NCBI RefSeq assembly: GCF_041915215.1
Contig: NZ_JAYSBV010000016.1
Source of the DNA: Zoogloea sp021286885
Lineage (GTDB): Bacteria; Pseudomonadota; Gammaproteobacteria; Burkholderiales; Rhodocyclaceae
DNA: 64,000 nucleotides
Strand: one strand, 5' to 3'
Positions 15,805 to 24,304 of this stretch are shown here, one piece after another. Below the pieces are notes generated by a model, which made no database searches, was not told the DNA's origin, and was given only the letters and a program-made list of their open reading frames with translations. The position numbers and the translations under genes were made by a program. Each line of letters starts with the position of its first letter. Position 1 is the stretch's first letter.

Positions 15805-16470
15805 TCAAAACAGCTGAGAATCGGCAGGTGCTACCGAAGCACGTGTCTCCCGAGGCGCGGGGCGGGCTTCGAGCCCTTCGGCTGAAAAGGGCTGGAGCAA
15901 GGCCCGGGCCTCGGCCTCGGAGCGACAACGCAGCCAAGGGCCCCAGGCCCCATCGGGCAGGATCACAATGGAGCGTTTTTCGTCCTCGGGCTTATGAAAG
16001 CGGCGCAGGAGCGGATGGGCGTCCGCGTTGATGGTCAGCATGCTCACCGACCACTCCGGCAGCCCCCGGGCGGGGCCCTCCGGGTGGTGACTCCACAGGC
16101 CCGCAACGCCCATCGGGCGCCCCTCCGGACGGCGTATGCCCCAGCGCACGGCACGCCCGCTGGCGTAATCCGGTTCGTAAAACTCCGCCACCGGAATGAT
16201 GCACAGCTGCCCCCGCTGCCAGGCTGCCCGGAAAGAAGGCTTGTCAGCCAGAGTTTCGCTGCGCGCATTGTAGGTGGAACGGCTGATCCGCTCGTCCTTG
16301 GCCCAGGCCGGCACCAAGCCGAAACAGGCCGGCGTCCAGCACCGGGGCCGGGCGTTGCTCACCATGGGCACCACACTGCCCGGAAAAGCCTCAGCGTACT
16401 CAAAATCCGGCGGGGGCAGCGGAAACAGGGCCAGCTGACCCGGGCTGGCAGGATGAAAGTTGGCACACAT
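15805..16470 (-). CDS. SRAP-domain protein (YedK/HMCES family)
   Basis: 221 residues from ATG 16470, which places the invariant catalytic Cys at position 2 (MCANFHP). SRAP proteins cross-link to abasic sites in single-stranded DNA and shield them. Other conserved parts are YNARSETL, the acidic AEFYEPD and a late His in RRFHKPEDEKRS. The last replaces the HxRMP version found in E. coli YedK and may mark a subfamily. It sits between two tRNA genes with no operon partners. Confidence 0.9.
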   Translation of the reverse strand: MCANFHPASPGQLALFPLPPPDFEYAEAFPGSVVPMVSNARPRCWTPACFGLVPAWAKDERISRSTYNARSETLADKPSFRAAWQRGQLCIIPVAEFYEPDYASGRAVRWGIRRPEGRPMGVAGLWSHHPEGPARGLPEWSVSMLTINADAHPLLRRFHKPEDEKRSIVILPDGAWGPWLRCRSEAEARALLQPFSAEGLEARPAPRETRASVAPADSQLF

Positions 16471-16544
16471 GGAAGGATGGTGCCATCCGAACCCCAAAAA
16501 AACAAAAGGGCCAACTCCGAAGAGCTGACCCAAGTGCTGTTTGA

Positions 16545-16620
16545 TGGTGCCGGTGAAAGGAATCGAACCCTCGACCTTCGCATTACAAGTGCGCTGCTCT
16601 ACCAACTGAGCTACACCGGC
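16545..16620 (-). tRNA. tRNA-Thr (TGT)
   Basis: 76 nt with encoded CCA. The anticodon loop reads CTTGTAA, anticodon TGT. The acceptor stem GCCGGTG pairs with CACCGGC and the T loop GTTCGATTC is standard. Confidence 0.97.
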
Positions 16621-16769
16621 AATCTTTTAGTTTAAAGTACCGGACGCATCCGAGATTTCATGCATTCCGGAAGGGCGCAGGCCTGGATCAGGGGCGCCCG
16701 CTTCAGCGCGTGCTGAAGGAAGGCCGGATTATAAACACAACTGATGATTAATTGCAGTCGGGAAGATGC

Positions 16770-18338
16770 ATGTCTAACGCAAATCCTCAAACCGCGCCCG
16801 CATCCTGTACCTGTCAGCCCCCGCTCAAGCCTCTGCGCATGCTGTTTGTAGATCCGTCAGCCTCGGACGTGGCCAAGCTGCTGGGGATTTTTATTGCATC
16901 GGGCTATCAACCCAGTCACCAGCAGGTCGCCACCCTTGAGGGCCTGGAGCGTGCGCTTGAGCATGCGCACTGGGACGTGCTCCTGTGCGACCCCATTCTG
17001 CCGGGCCTGGATGCGAATACGGTGCTCCAGCAGGTGCGCAACCAGCAGCTCGATCTGCCGGTGATCATGGTGTCAGCGGGCTTGCGCGGGGAAGAGGCGA
17101 TTGCTGCCATGCGCGCAGGCGCCCACGACTCCCTGAGCAAAAACAGCCTGGATCGCCTGGTACCCGCCGTGGAGCGGGAACTGCGGGAAGCGGCCAACCG
17201 CAACGAAAAACGCCTGGCCGAACAAACCCTCAAGACCAACGAAGAACGCCTGCGCGCCTTGACCGACAACATCCCGGGGGTTGTGTTCCGGATGGGCTAC
17301 CTGCCCGGGGGTGGGCTGGGTTTCCAGTACCTCAGCGAAGCCGCCTGGATGCTGTTCGGCAGCACGGCGGATGAGCTGATCAAGTCACCCCAGGGCTGGC
17401 TGCACTGGCTGGTCAAGGAAGATAAACCCAGCTTCCTGGAAGCCGTCGCCAACTCGGCCATGCATCGCACCACCCTCAACTGGGAAGGGCGCATACGGCT
17501 GATCACCAATGAACACAAGTGGATCAATCTGCGCAGTTCGCCACGCAACACCGAAGACGGGCGCCAGATGATCTGGGAAGGGGTGATGTGGAACATCACC
17601 CACAGCAAGCGCGCCGAGCTGGATCTGCGGGAATCCCGCGCCCAACTGGCAGCCCTGTCCAACCACCTGCAAAACATCAAGGAAGAGGAACGGGAGCGCA
17701 TCGCCCGGGATGTGCACGATGTGCTGGGCGGCACCCTGGTGGCCATGCGTTTTGAAAACGCCATGCTGGGCGGCCGCATCACCTCCGACCCGGCCCGGGC
17801 CCGCAAGCACTCGGACAGCCTGGAGGTGTTGATCAACGATGCCATTGCCACCGTCGGGCGCGTCACCCGGGAGCTGCGCCCTGGCATCTTGAAAGACTTC
17901 GGGCTCGCGGCCGCCATTGAATCCCATGGGCAGGACTTCACCCAGCGCACCGGCATCCCCTGTGAGATCCTGTGTGTCGACGACGAACCGTCCCCCGAAT
18001 ACGCCACCGCCCTCGCCCTCTTTCGGGTGTTCCAGGAGGCGCTCACCAACGTCAGCAAGCACGCCCAAGCCAAGACCATTCAGGTGCGGCTCATGCAGGA
18101 AGAAGACTGGCTCGTGCTGGAGATTGCCGACGATGGCAAGGGCTTTGCGGCAGAAGACCTGCGCAAGCCGCGCTCCTTCGGGCTGCGCGGGATGCGTGAG
18201 CGCCTGGGCAGTTTGGGGGGCACCATGGAAGTCAGCCCCGCCCTGCCCCACGGTACCCGCCTGACCCTGCGCGTTCCTCTCAAACCTGAAGTCTCCGACG
18301 ATCCCATCAACCCCGCCGCCTGGAGTTCCACCTTATGA
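16770..18338 (+). CDS. Hybrid NarL-type sensor histidine kinase (receiver-PAS-HisKA_3)
   Basis: 522 residues from ATG 16770 after GGGAAG; a TTG at 16752 is in frame. Residues about 25-140 are an N-terminal receiver domain with phospho-acceptor Asp in LLCDPILP, Ser in MVSAG and Lys in SLSKNS. A PAS domain follows (about 160-285). The dimerisation domain has the HisKA_3 His in RIARDVHDVLGG, and the ATPase part shows FQEALTNVSKHA, DDGKGF and GLRGMRERL. There are no transmembrane segments, so it is cytosolic. It overlaps the response regulator by 4 bp (ATGA), making a cognate pair. The receiver probably takes phosphate from another kinase. Confidence 0.93.
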   Translation: MSNANPQTAPASCTCQPPLKPLRMLFVDPSASDVAKLLGIFIASGYQPSHQQVATLEGLERALEHAHWDVLLCDPILPGLDANTVLQQVRNQQLDLPVIMVSAGLRGEEAIAAMRAGAHDSLSKNSLDRLVPAVERELREAANRNEKRLAEQTLKTNEERLRALTDNIPGVVFRMGYLPGGGLGFQYLSEAAWMLFGSTADELIKSPQGWLHWLVKEDKPSFLEAVANSAMHRTTLNWEGRIRLITNEHKWINLRSSPRNTEDGRQMIWEGVMWNITHSKRAELDLRESRAQLAALSNHLQNIKEEERERIARDVHDVLGGTLVAMRFENAMLGGRITSDPARARKHSDSLEVLINDAIATVGRVTRELRPGILKDFGLAAAIESHGQDFTQRTGIPCEILCVDDEPSPEYATALALFRVFQEALTNVSKHAQAKTIQVRLMQEEDWLVLEIADDGKGFAAEDLRKPRSFGLRGMRERLGSLGGTMEVSPALPHGTRLTLRVPLKPEVSDDPINPAAWSSTL

Positions 18339-18976
18339 GCACCCCCCTTCGTGTCCTGATCGCCGATGACCACGCGATAGTGCGCCAGGGCTTGCGCCAG
18401 ATCCTGTCTGAGACCCCGGATCTGAGCGTAGCCGGGGAGGCCGAAAACGGCATCCAGGCGGTACAGCAGGTGCGCAATGGCAAATGGGATGTGGTGCTGA
18501 TGGATGTCTCCATGCCCGACCGCAACGGGATCGACGCCCTCAAGATCATCAAGAAGGAATTCCCGCGCCTGCCCGTGCTGATCCTGAGCATGTACCCGGA
18601 AGAGCAATACGCGATTCGCGCCCTCAAGGCCGGCGCCTCGGGCTATCTCACCAAGCAGAGTGCCCCGGAACTGCTGGTCACCGCAATCCGCCAGGTCGCA
18701 AGCGGCAAGAAATACGTCAGCCCATCCCTGGCCATGGAGCTGGCCAATGCCATCGGCGAAGACAGCGAACGCCCGGCCCACGAAAAGCTCTCGGATCGGG
18801 AATACCAGACCCTCTGTATGATCGCCTCCAGCAAAACGCCCACCGAGATTGCCGAGGCCCTCAACCTGAGTGTGAAAACGGTGAGCGTGTACCGGGCCCG
18901 GCTGCTGGAGAAGATGAACCTGCGCAACAACGCTGAACTCACCCATTACGGCCTCAAGCACGGGCTTGCGGATTAA
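18335..18976 (+). CDS. NarL/FixJ-family response regulator
   Basis: 213 residues. The receiver domain (5-120) has the acidic pair in IADDHA, phospho-acceptor Asp in VLMDVSMPD, and the switch Ser and Lys in LILSMY and YLTKQS. The LuxR-type DNA-binding domain (145-210) contains LSDREYQTLCMIASSKTPTE and the recognition helix LSVKTVSVYRARLLEKM. Its start codon overlaps the kinase stop. The downstream pseudopilin cluster, 124 bp away on the same strand, is a possible target. Confidence 0.94.
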   Translation: MSTPLRVLIADDHAIVRQGLRQILSETPDLSVAGEAENGIQAVQQVRNGKWDVVLMDVSMPDRNGIDALKIIKKEFPRLPVLILSMYPEEQYAIRALKAGASGYLTKQSAPELLVTAIRQVASGKKYVSPSLAMELANAIGEDSERPAHEKLSDREYQTLCMIASSKTPTEIAEALNLSVKTVSVYRARLLEKMNLRNNAELTHYGLKHGLAD

Positions 18977-18996
18977 TTTTTTGTCATAAAAAACGC

Positions 18997-19023
18997 TCAG
19001 GCTTTGTCCGTAACAAGGCCTGA
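18997..19023. repeat. Imperfect inverted repeat between regulator and pseudopilin genes
   Basis: TCAGGCtTTGT (18997-19007) pairs with ACAAgGCCTGA (19013-19023), with one mismatch, around CCGTA. No T-run follows on the plus strand, so it is either a weak transcript end for the two-component operon or an operator for the cluster downstream. Confidence 0.4.
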
Positions 19024-19100
19024 CCTTCTCAAGCTTGCACCCGCAAGGGCAGATGCTAGATTTTTCGATCATGACAAATACATGAATCGAAAGCCTGCCC

Positions 19101-19493
19101 GTGCCCTGCTCTGCCCAAGCCTCCCGCCGCCCGACACCGGGCGCAGCCCGCCTCATGGCGCTGGCCCTGCTCTGCACGCCCCTCGTGGGCTGGAGCGCGC
19201 CTCCTCTGGGGCGTTTGTTCTTCACCCCCGAAGAACGCCAACAGCCTCCCCAGGCTGCCGCGCCCGCCCCCGCCCCCGTCGACGTCACGCCTGAAGCACC
19301 GCCCACCCTGGCCACCCAGCGTCTGGACGGGATCGTGCGCCGGGTGCGGGATGGACGCACCATCCTGTTTCTGGACGGTCTGGCCGAATACCGCCCGGCC
19401 CAGATTCAGACCGACGGGCAGATCCGCTTCAAATCCGAAACCGGCACCCGGCTCCTGGCTCGGATCGGCGCCAGCACCCGCCCGGCCCCATGA
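19101..19493 (+). CDS. Small exported Pro-rich protein of pseudopilin cluster
   Basis: 130 residues from GTG 19101. A signal peptide runs to WSAPP near residue 33. It is followed by GRLFFTPEERQ, a segment I have seen at the mature N-terminus of small periplasmic proteins in betaproteobacterial pilus and secretion operons. A Pro/Ala linker follows, then a compact beta domain (LDGIVRRVRDGRTILFLDG). ATG 19155 is an internal alternative. Its stop overlaps the next gene by 4 bp (ATGA). It is probably a periplasmic accessory factor of the pilin-like proteins encoded downstream; this is inferred from context. Confidence 0.6.
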   Translation: MPCSAQASRRPTPGAARLMALALLCTPLVGWSAPPLGRLFFTPEERQQPPQAAAPAPAPVDVTPEAPPTLATQRLDGIVRRVRDGRTILFLDGLAEYRPAQIQTDGQIRFKSETGTRLLARIGASTRPAP

Positions 19494-20656
19494 AACGTCA
19501 GCACCAGCGCGGCATGATCTTGCCCGCCCTCGCCCTGCTGGCCGCCCTGGGCAGCCTGGGCTGGCTGCTGCAGCATCAGGATGCCCTGGGCACCCCATCC
19601 CGGCGCCAGCTCGCCCAGCTGCTGCGCACCGCCCGCGCCCTCGAAACCGCTCGGGATGCGCTGCTCGGCTATGGGGCCAGCTACCGGGAACAAAGCCACG
19701 ACCACTCGGATTATGGCTACCTGCCCTGCCCCGACATCGACGGGGATGGCTCATCCGAAACCTGCGGCCAGCAAGGCCTGGCCAGCCTGGGGCTACTCCC
19801 TTACCGCACCCTCAATCTGCCAGATCTGCGGGATGGGCACGGAGAATGCCTGTGGTACGCCGTGGCGGGCAGCTTCAAAAACAATCCCAAGCCCCGCACC
19901 CTCAACTGGGATAGCCCGGGCCAGTTCCGCCTGGTGGATGACGCAGGCCAAACGCTCATGCTGGCGGGGGATGAACAAGGGCTGGCTGCCGCCCTCATCA
20001 TCGCCCCCGGCCCACCGCTGGCTACGCAACAACGCACAGACGGGCAACGCACCTGCCCCCAGCCCGCCCATGTGGCCGAATACCTGGAAGCCCTCACCAA
20101 CGCCAGCAGCAGTGGAACGCTTCAGCTCGCCAAGCCCGGCAGCCAAAACAACGATCAGATCATGAGCATTACCGGCGGACAGATCTTCACGCTACTGCGC
20201 CGGCGCCCGGGCTATGCCACGTATCTGGAACAGCTGATCAAATCCCTCGCCCACTGCGCCCGGGAACTACCGGCCCCCATCCTGCTGGAAACACCCATCG
20301 GCTGGAGCGGCCTGGAACTGGGCCAGCTGCCCGCCTTTGAAAACCTCAACGGCAACTGTCGCAGCGAAACCCTAAGGGATGGGGCCAACAACTGGCGCCC
20401 CCAAACCCGTTACGTCCGCTGCACGAATGGCACCGCCTGCCTGCAAGCCGGCACCTGCCGAGGCGCGCTGATCATGGCAGGCAGCGCAAGCCCCAGCCAG
20501 CACCGGCTCAACACCACGCCCGACACCCCACCCGATCTGCATCAATACCTGGAAGAGGACACCCTCGCCCTGCTTCCACTGCACCAGCTTCCAGCGGCCA
20601 GCCTGAACCTGAACGGGAGCGCCGCCAGCCACGACATCGCCTACTGCTTGCCCTAA
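19490..20656 (+). CDS. Pseudopilin-like protein lacking Glu5
   Basis: 388 residues. The N-terminus RGMILPALALLAALGSLGWLL has the basic leader, the Gly before a hydrophobic helix and the right length for a type IV pilin-like segment. However, it lacks the F-T-L-x-E signature: Met follows Gly and position 5 is Ala. The mature part contains LLGYGASYR, YLPCPDIDGDG and LWYAVAGSF, which resemble ALLGFLVRK, GYFPCPARSG and IHYAVHSSF in the next protein, so the two are paralogues. Eight or more cysteines suggest an exported, disulfide-bonded protein. A minor-pilin (PilX/GspK-like) role is plausible but unproven. Confidence 0.6.
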   Translation: MKRQHQRGMILPALALLAALGSLGWLLQHQDALGTPSRRQLAQLLRTARALETARDALLGYGASYREQSHDHSDYGYLPCPDIDGDGSSETCGQQGLASLGLLPYRTLNLPDLRDGHGECLWYAVAGSFKNNPKPRTLNWDSPGQFRLVDDAGQTLMLAGDEQGLAAALIIAPGPPLATQQRTDGQRTCPQPAHVAEYLEALTNASSSGTLQLAKPGSQNNDQIMSITGGQIFTLLRRRPGYATYLEQLIKSLAHCARELPAPILLETPIGWSGLELGQLPAFENLNGNCRSETLRDGANNWRPQTRYVRCTNGTACLQAGTCRGALIMAGSASPSQHRLNTTPDTPPDLHQYLEEDTLALLPLHQLPAASLNLNGSAASHDIAYCLP

Positions 20657-20668
20657 GGAATCACCGGA

Positions 20669-21415
20669 ATGCCGCAACCCCTGCCCGCCTCCTCCCTTAC
20701 CCCGCATCGTGCCCGGGGCTTTACCCTGGTCGAGATGGCCATGGTGTTACTCATCCTGAGCCTGCTGGCGAGTGGGCTGGTCAGTGGGCTGTCCAGCCAC
20801 ATGGCACGCCGCCAGGAACAGGCCACCGACGCGGCCCTGGAAGAAACCCGGGATGCGCTGCTGGGCTTTCTGGTGCGCAAGGGCTATTTCCCCTGCCCCG
20901 CCCGCAGCGGCATGGATGGCACCGAAGATCGCAATGGCAGCAGCGGCACCTGTACCCGCAGCCGGGGCCTGCTCCCCTGGGCCACCCTGGGAGTAAGCGG
21001 CCTGGATGGCTGGGACCGGCGCATCCACTACGCGGTGCACAGCAGCTTCAGCACCTCCCTCAGCGCCAGCTGGACGGCCCTCAACGGCACGGCCTCCGGC
21101 ACCCTGAGCATTCAGACCCGTAACCCGGACGGCAGCGAACAGAGCCTCACCAGTACCGATGGCAAGGCCGTGGTGCTGTTTTTATCCCACGGGCCCAACG
21201 GGCTGGGCGCCACCGACGCCCGGGGGAGCACCCTCCCCATGCCGCCCAACGGCAGCGACGAAGAACAAAACGCCCTCAGCGCCAGCGCCCGGATCTACAG
21301 CCGCAGTCTGTCCCTCAATCCCGATACGCCGGGCGGCGCCTTTGATGACCGGGTGAGTTGGATCTCGCCCAACCTCATCGCCCTGCGCCTGATCCAGGCC
21401 GGCAAGGAACCCTGA
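20669..21415 (+). CDS. Type IV pilin-like / minor pseudopilin
   Basis: 248 residues with a canonical class III signal: ARG-FTLVEMAMVLLILSLLA, cleavage after Gly17, Phe at +1 and Glu at +5. The mature domain starts with RDALLGFLVRKGYFPCPARSG and includes ILL-free loops rich in Ser and Gly. It starts 12 bp after its paralogue and is clearly in the same operon. No prepilin peptidase, ATPase or secretin is near, so assembly must use machinery encoded elsewhere. ATG 20669 follows AAGGAATCACCGGA. Confidence 0.85.
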   Translation: MPQPLPASSLTPHRARGFTLVEMAMVLLILSLLASGLVSGLSSHMARRQEQATDAALEETRDALLGFLVRKGYFPCPARSGMDGTEDRNGSSGTCTRSRGLLPWATLGVSGLDGWDRRIHYAVHSSFSTSLSASWTALNGTASGTLSIQTRNPDGSEQSLTSTDGKAVVLFLSHGPNGLGATDARGSTLPMPPNGSDEEQNALSASARIYSRSLSLNPDTPGGAFDDRVSWISPNLIALRLIQAGKEP

Positions 21416-21520
21416 AATCCGTACAAAAACAAGCATCCAGCCACGCCCCCGCAGAACGAGGCGGAGCCCGCCAGCAGGCAGCTCCTTTTACATGCTCACA
21501 CTGTTCAGAGGAGACTTTCC

Positions 21521-22207
21521 ATGCATCGCATGCACAACAACAACGCGCCCCTGCATCAACAACAAAGAGGCTTCACCCTGGTGGAAATGGCCGTGGTACT
21601 GGTCGTGATCGGCCTGCTGCTGGGCGGGGTACTCAAGGGGCAAGAGCTGATCAACAGCGCCCGGGTCAAGAATCTGGTGAATGATTTCCGCACCACCGCG
21701 AGCCATCTGCACACCTACCAAGACCGCTTCCGCAGCCTACCGGGGGATGACCCTGGCGCAGCCGCGCACCTGGCCGGGGCGATCACCGCCAGCACGGGGG
21801 GCACCGTGGGCAACGGACGGGTGGATGGGAACTGGAACTCCACCACCGCAACGGATGAATCGCTGCTGTTCTGGCAGCACGTACGCCTGGCCAATCTGGC
21901 GGGCGGGGATGGCCGCAACCCGGGGGCGGAAGGGATGGACGTCACCACCTGGCTGCCGCGCAATGCGGTGGGTGGGCGGATCGGCGTGACCAGCACCAGC
22001 CCGATCACCGGCTGGAGCGGGAGCCTGTTTGTGTGTCAGGACAACATCAGTGGCCGGCTCGCCCAGCAGGTGGACATCAACATGGATGATGGCTTGCCCA
22101 ACACCGGCAGCGTGCGCCTAATGGCCAACGGCAGCGCGACTAGCGCCGCCATTGCCCCCGCAGATCTGAATGAAACCGCCTTGTACACGGTGTGTACCTC
22201 GGCCTGA
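21521..22207 (+). CDS. Type IV pilin-like / pseudopilin
   Basis: 228 residues. The signal QRG-FTLVEMAVVLVVIGLLLGG is canonical, with cleavage after Gly17 and Glu at +5. The stretch GQELINSARVKNLVNDFRT is typical of pseudopilins found in betaproteobacteria, followed by a beta-rich C-terminal domain with a Cys pair (FVCQDN and VCTSA). ATG 21521 follows AGAGGAGACTTTCC. It is separated by 105 bp from the previous gene and is probably the last gene of the cluster; a hairpin and the convergent Kef gene follow. Confidence 0.87.
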   Translation: MHRMHNNNAPLHQQQRGFTLVEMAVVLVVIGLLLGGVLKGQELINSARVKNLVNDFRTTASHLHTYQDRFRSLPGDDPGAAAHLAGAITASTGGTVGNGRVDGNWNSTTATDESLLFWQHVRLANLAGGDGRNPGAEGMDVTTWLPRNAVGGRIGVTSTSPITGWSGSLFVCQDNISGRLAQQVDINMDDGLPNTGSVRLMANGSATSAAIAPADLNETALYTVCTSA

Positions 22208-22217
22208 CACACGGCCC

Positions 22218-22253
22218 GGCGCTGCCTCCACCCCAGCGGATGGGGACAGCGCC
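22218..22253. terminator. GC-rich hairpin between convergent genes
   Basis: GGCGCTG (22218-22224) pairs with CAGCGCC (22247-22253), and CCCC (22231-22234) with GGGG (22242-22245) inside. It lies in the 54-bp gap between the pilin gene and the oppositely oriented Kef gene. There is no T-run, so termination is only suspected from position. Confidence 0.4.
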
Positions 22254-22261
22254 CGCGGAGA

Positions 22262-24235
22262 TTACAAGCCCTTGAAGAGGCGGATTTCAGCGTTGGCCAG
22301 CTGGGCCGGGGTACCCAGCAAAACCAGCACATCCTCCAGCTCCAAGCGGGTTTCGGGCACCGGATCGACCACCCGGATGCGCTGGCGCCGCACCGCGCTC
22401 ACTTCTACCCCCGACTCGTCGATCATCAGCTCGGCCAGGGTCTTGCCGATGGCGTAGGCACCCGCATCCAGCACCACCGAGTGCAGGCGTTGCTGCTGGC
22501 GCTCTTCGAGACTTTCCTCGTGCAAGTCGGCGCCCCGGTAGATGCCGCGCAGCAGGTGATAACGCTCGGAGCGGATCTCCCGGATGCGCTTCTGGATGCG
22601 CGGCAAGGGCACCCCTATCAGCGCCAGGGCGTGGGAAGCCAGGATAAGGGCCGACTCCACCGACTCAGGCACCACTTCGGCGGCACCGGCCTGCTGGAGC
22701 TTTTCCAGATCCATCTCGTCGTAGGTCCGCACCACTACCGGCACATCCGGGCGGCAGCTGCGCACCTGGCTGATGGCCCGTAGGGCCGACGCCGTATCCG
22801 CATAGGTCACCACCACCACCGAAGCCCGGGAAATGCCGGCCGCCATGAGGGTTTCCCGTTTGGCCGCATCGCCAAACACCACGGTTTCGCCCGCCGCTGC
22901 GGCCTCCCGCACCCGTTCCGGATCCAGATCGAGGGCGATGTAGGTAATGCCCTCCTGCTCCAGCAAACGCCCCATGTACTGGCCGTTACGCCCGAAACCG
23001 CACAGGATGGCGTGCTTGTCCACAAACATGGACTGGGTGGCGATGGTGGTCAGCTGCAGGGAACGGCTCATCCATTCGGAAGGCACCAGGCGCAGCACGA
23101 TCTTCTCGCTGTATTGGACCACAATGGGTGCCAGCAGCATCGAGAGCACCAGGGCTGCCACCACCACCTGAGACAAGGCCGGGGGCAGCAGGCCGGCCCC
23201 GTCGATTTCAGACAGCAGCACGAAACCGAATTCGCCACCGGCACACAGCCACAAACCGGTGCGGGTCGCCGTCCCCTGGGCGCTGCCCAGCACCCGGGAG
23301 GCACCCAGGGCGATCAGGAACTTGAACAACAAGAGCGCCGCCAGCATGGCCAGCACGGCAGGCAGGCTGCGCAGGATCTGGCCCACGTCCAGGAACATCC
23401 CGACCGTGACAAAGAACAGCCCGAGGAGTACATCGCGGAAGGGCTTGATGTCTTCTTCCACGTGGTAGCGGTATTCGGTTTCGGAGATCAGCATCCCCGC
23501 CAGGAAAGCGCCCAGGGCCAAAGAGAGCCCCGCCGACTCGGTCAGCCAGGCCAGGCCCAAGGTGATGAACAACACGTTCAGCATGAAGAACTCGGCCGAA
23601 CGGCGCTTGGCCACCTGGAAGAACCAGCGCCGCATCAGCTTCTGACCAAAGAACAACACCAAGGACAACACGACCAGAGCCTTGAGCCCGGCCACCGCCA
23701 GAATCCCCATCAGCGCATCGGCCGGCATCGCAAAGGTGGGAATCAGGATCAAAAGCGGCACCACGGCCAGATCCTGAAAGAGCAGCACGCCAATGGTCTC
23801 GCGCCCGTGCTTGGAGTCCAGCTCCAGTCGATCAGACAACAGCTTGGACAAAATAGCCGTGGACGACATGGCCAGAGTCCCCCCCAGGGCAAAACTCGCG
23901 CCCCAGCCCAAGTCGCTCAGGCCACCGATCAGCATCACCAGCACGGTGCAACTGAGCACCTGGATGCCTCCCAGCCCGAATACGATGCGCTTCATGCTGA
24001 ACAGGCGGGCCAGAGAGAACTCCAGCCCGATGGTGAACATCAGGAAAACGACGCCGAATTCAGCGAGGTAGCGGGCGCCACCAGTATCAGGCATCAGGTT
24101 CATGGCGTGCGGGCCAACAGCCGCACCAACCATCAAATAACCAAGGACTGGTGGCAGATTCAAGGTACGGAAGACTCCGACCACAAACACGGCTCCAGCC
24201 AGAAGGATGAGGACCAGCTCCAGGGTGTTGATCAT
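22262..24235 (-). CDS. Kef-type potassium/proton antiporter (CPA2 family)
   Basis: 657 residues from ATG 24235; the upstream extension to 25396 is antisense to kdsD and false. Residues 1-390 hold about 12-13 membrane helices of the monovalent cation:proton antiporter-2 family, with LLFQDLAVVPL and GAFLAGMLISETEYRY. Residues about 400-540 are an RCK/TrkA-N nucleotide-binding domain (ILCGFGRNGQYMGR), and the last 100 residues look like a TrkA-C domain. This is the KefB/KefC/YbaL layout. Glutathione gating cannot be read from sequence. It is divergent from kdsD. Confidence 0.92.
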   Translation of the reverse strand: MINTLELVLILLAGAVFVVGVFRTLNLPPVLGYLMVGAAVGPHAMNLMPDTGGARYLAEFGVVFLMFTIGLEFSLARLFSMKRIVFGLGGIQVLSCTVLVMLIGGLSDLGWGASFALGGTLAMSSTAILSKLLSDRLELDSKHGRETIGVLLFQDLAVVPLLILIPTFAMPADALMGILAVAGLKALVVLSLVLFFGQKLMRRWFFQVAKRRSAEFFMLNVLFITLGLAWLTESAGLSLALGAFLAGMLISETEYRYHVEEDIKPFRDVLLGLFFVTVGMFLDVGQILRSLPAVLAMLAALLLFKFLIALGASRVLGSAQGTATRTGLWLCAGGEFGFVLLSEIDGAGLLPPALSQVVVAALVLSMLLAPIVVQYSEKIVLRLVPSEWMSRSLQLTTIATQSMFVDKHAILCGFGRNGQYMGRLLEQEGITYIALDLDPERVREAAAAGETVVFGDAAKRETLMAAGISRASVVVVTYADTASALRAISQVRSCRPDVPVVVRTYDEMDLEKLQQAGAAEVVPESVESALILASHALALIGVPLPRIQKRIREIRSERYHLLRGIYRGADLHEESLEERQQQRLHSVVLDAGAYAIGKTLAELMIDESGVEVSAVRRQRIRVVDPVPETRLELEDVLVLLGTPAQLANAEIRLFKGL

Positions 24236-24276
24236 GGGTTCTCGTGGGGGGCCCGGGACGGGCTGAATAGTCCATC

Positions 24277-24285
24277 TGCTATAAT
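24277..24285 (+). promoter_or_regulatory. Extended -10 promoter TGCTATAAT for kdsD
   Basis: A perfect TATAAT with the TGn extension lies 20-28 bp before the kdsD start, in the 69-bp gap to the divergent Kef gene. No good -35 is seen, which is usual for extended -10 promoters. Confidence 0.65.
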
Positions 24286-24304
24286 CTAGCCCCTGATTAT
24301 ACCC

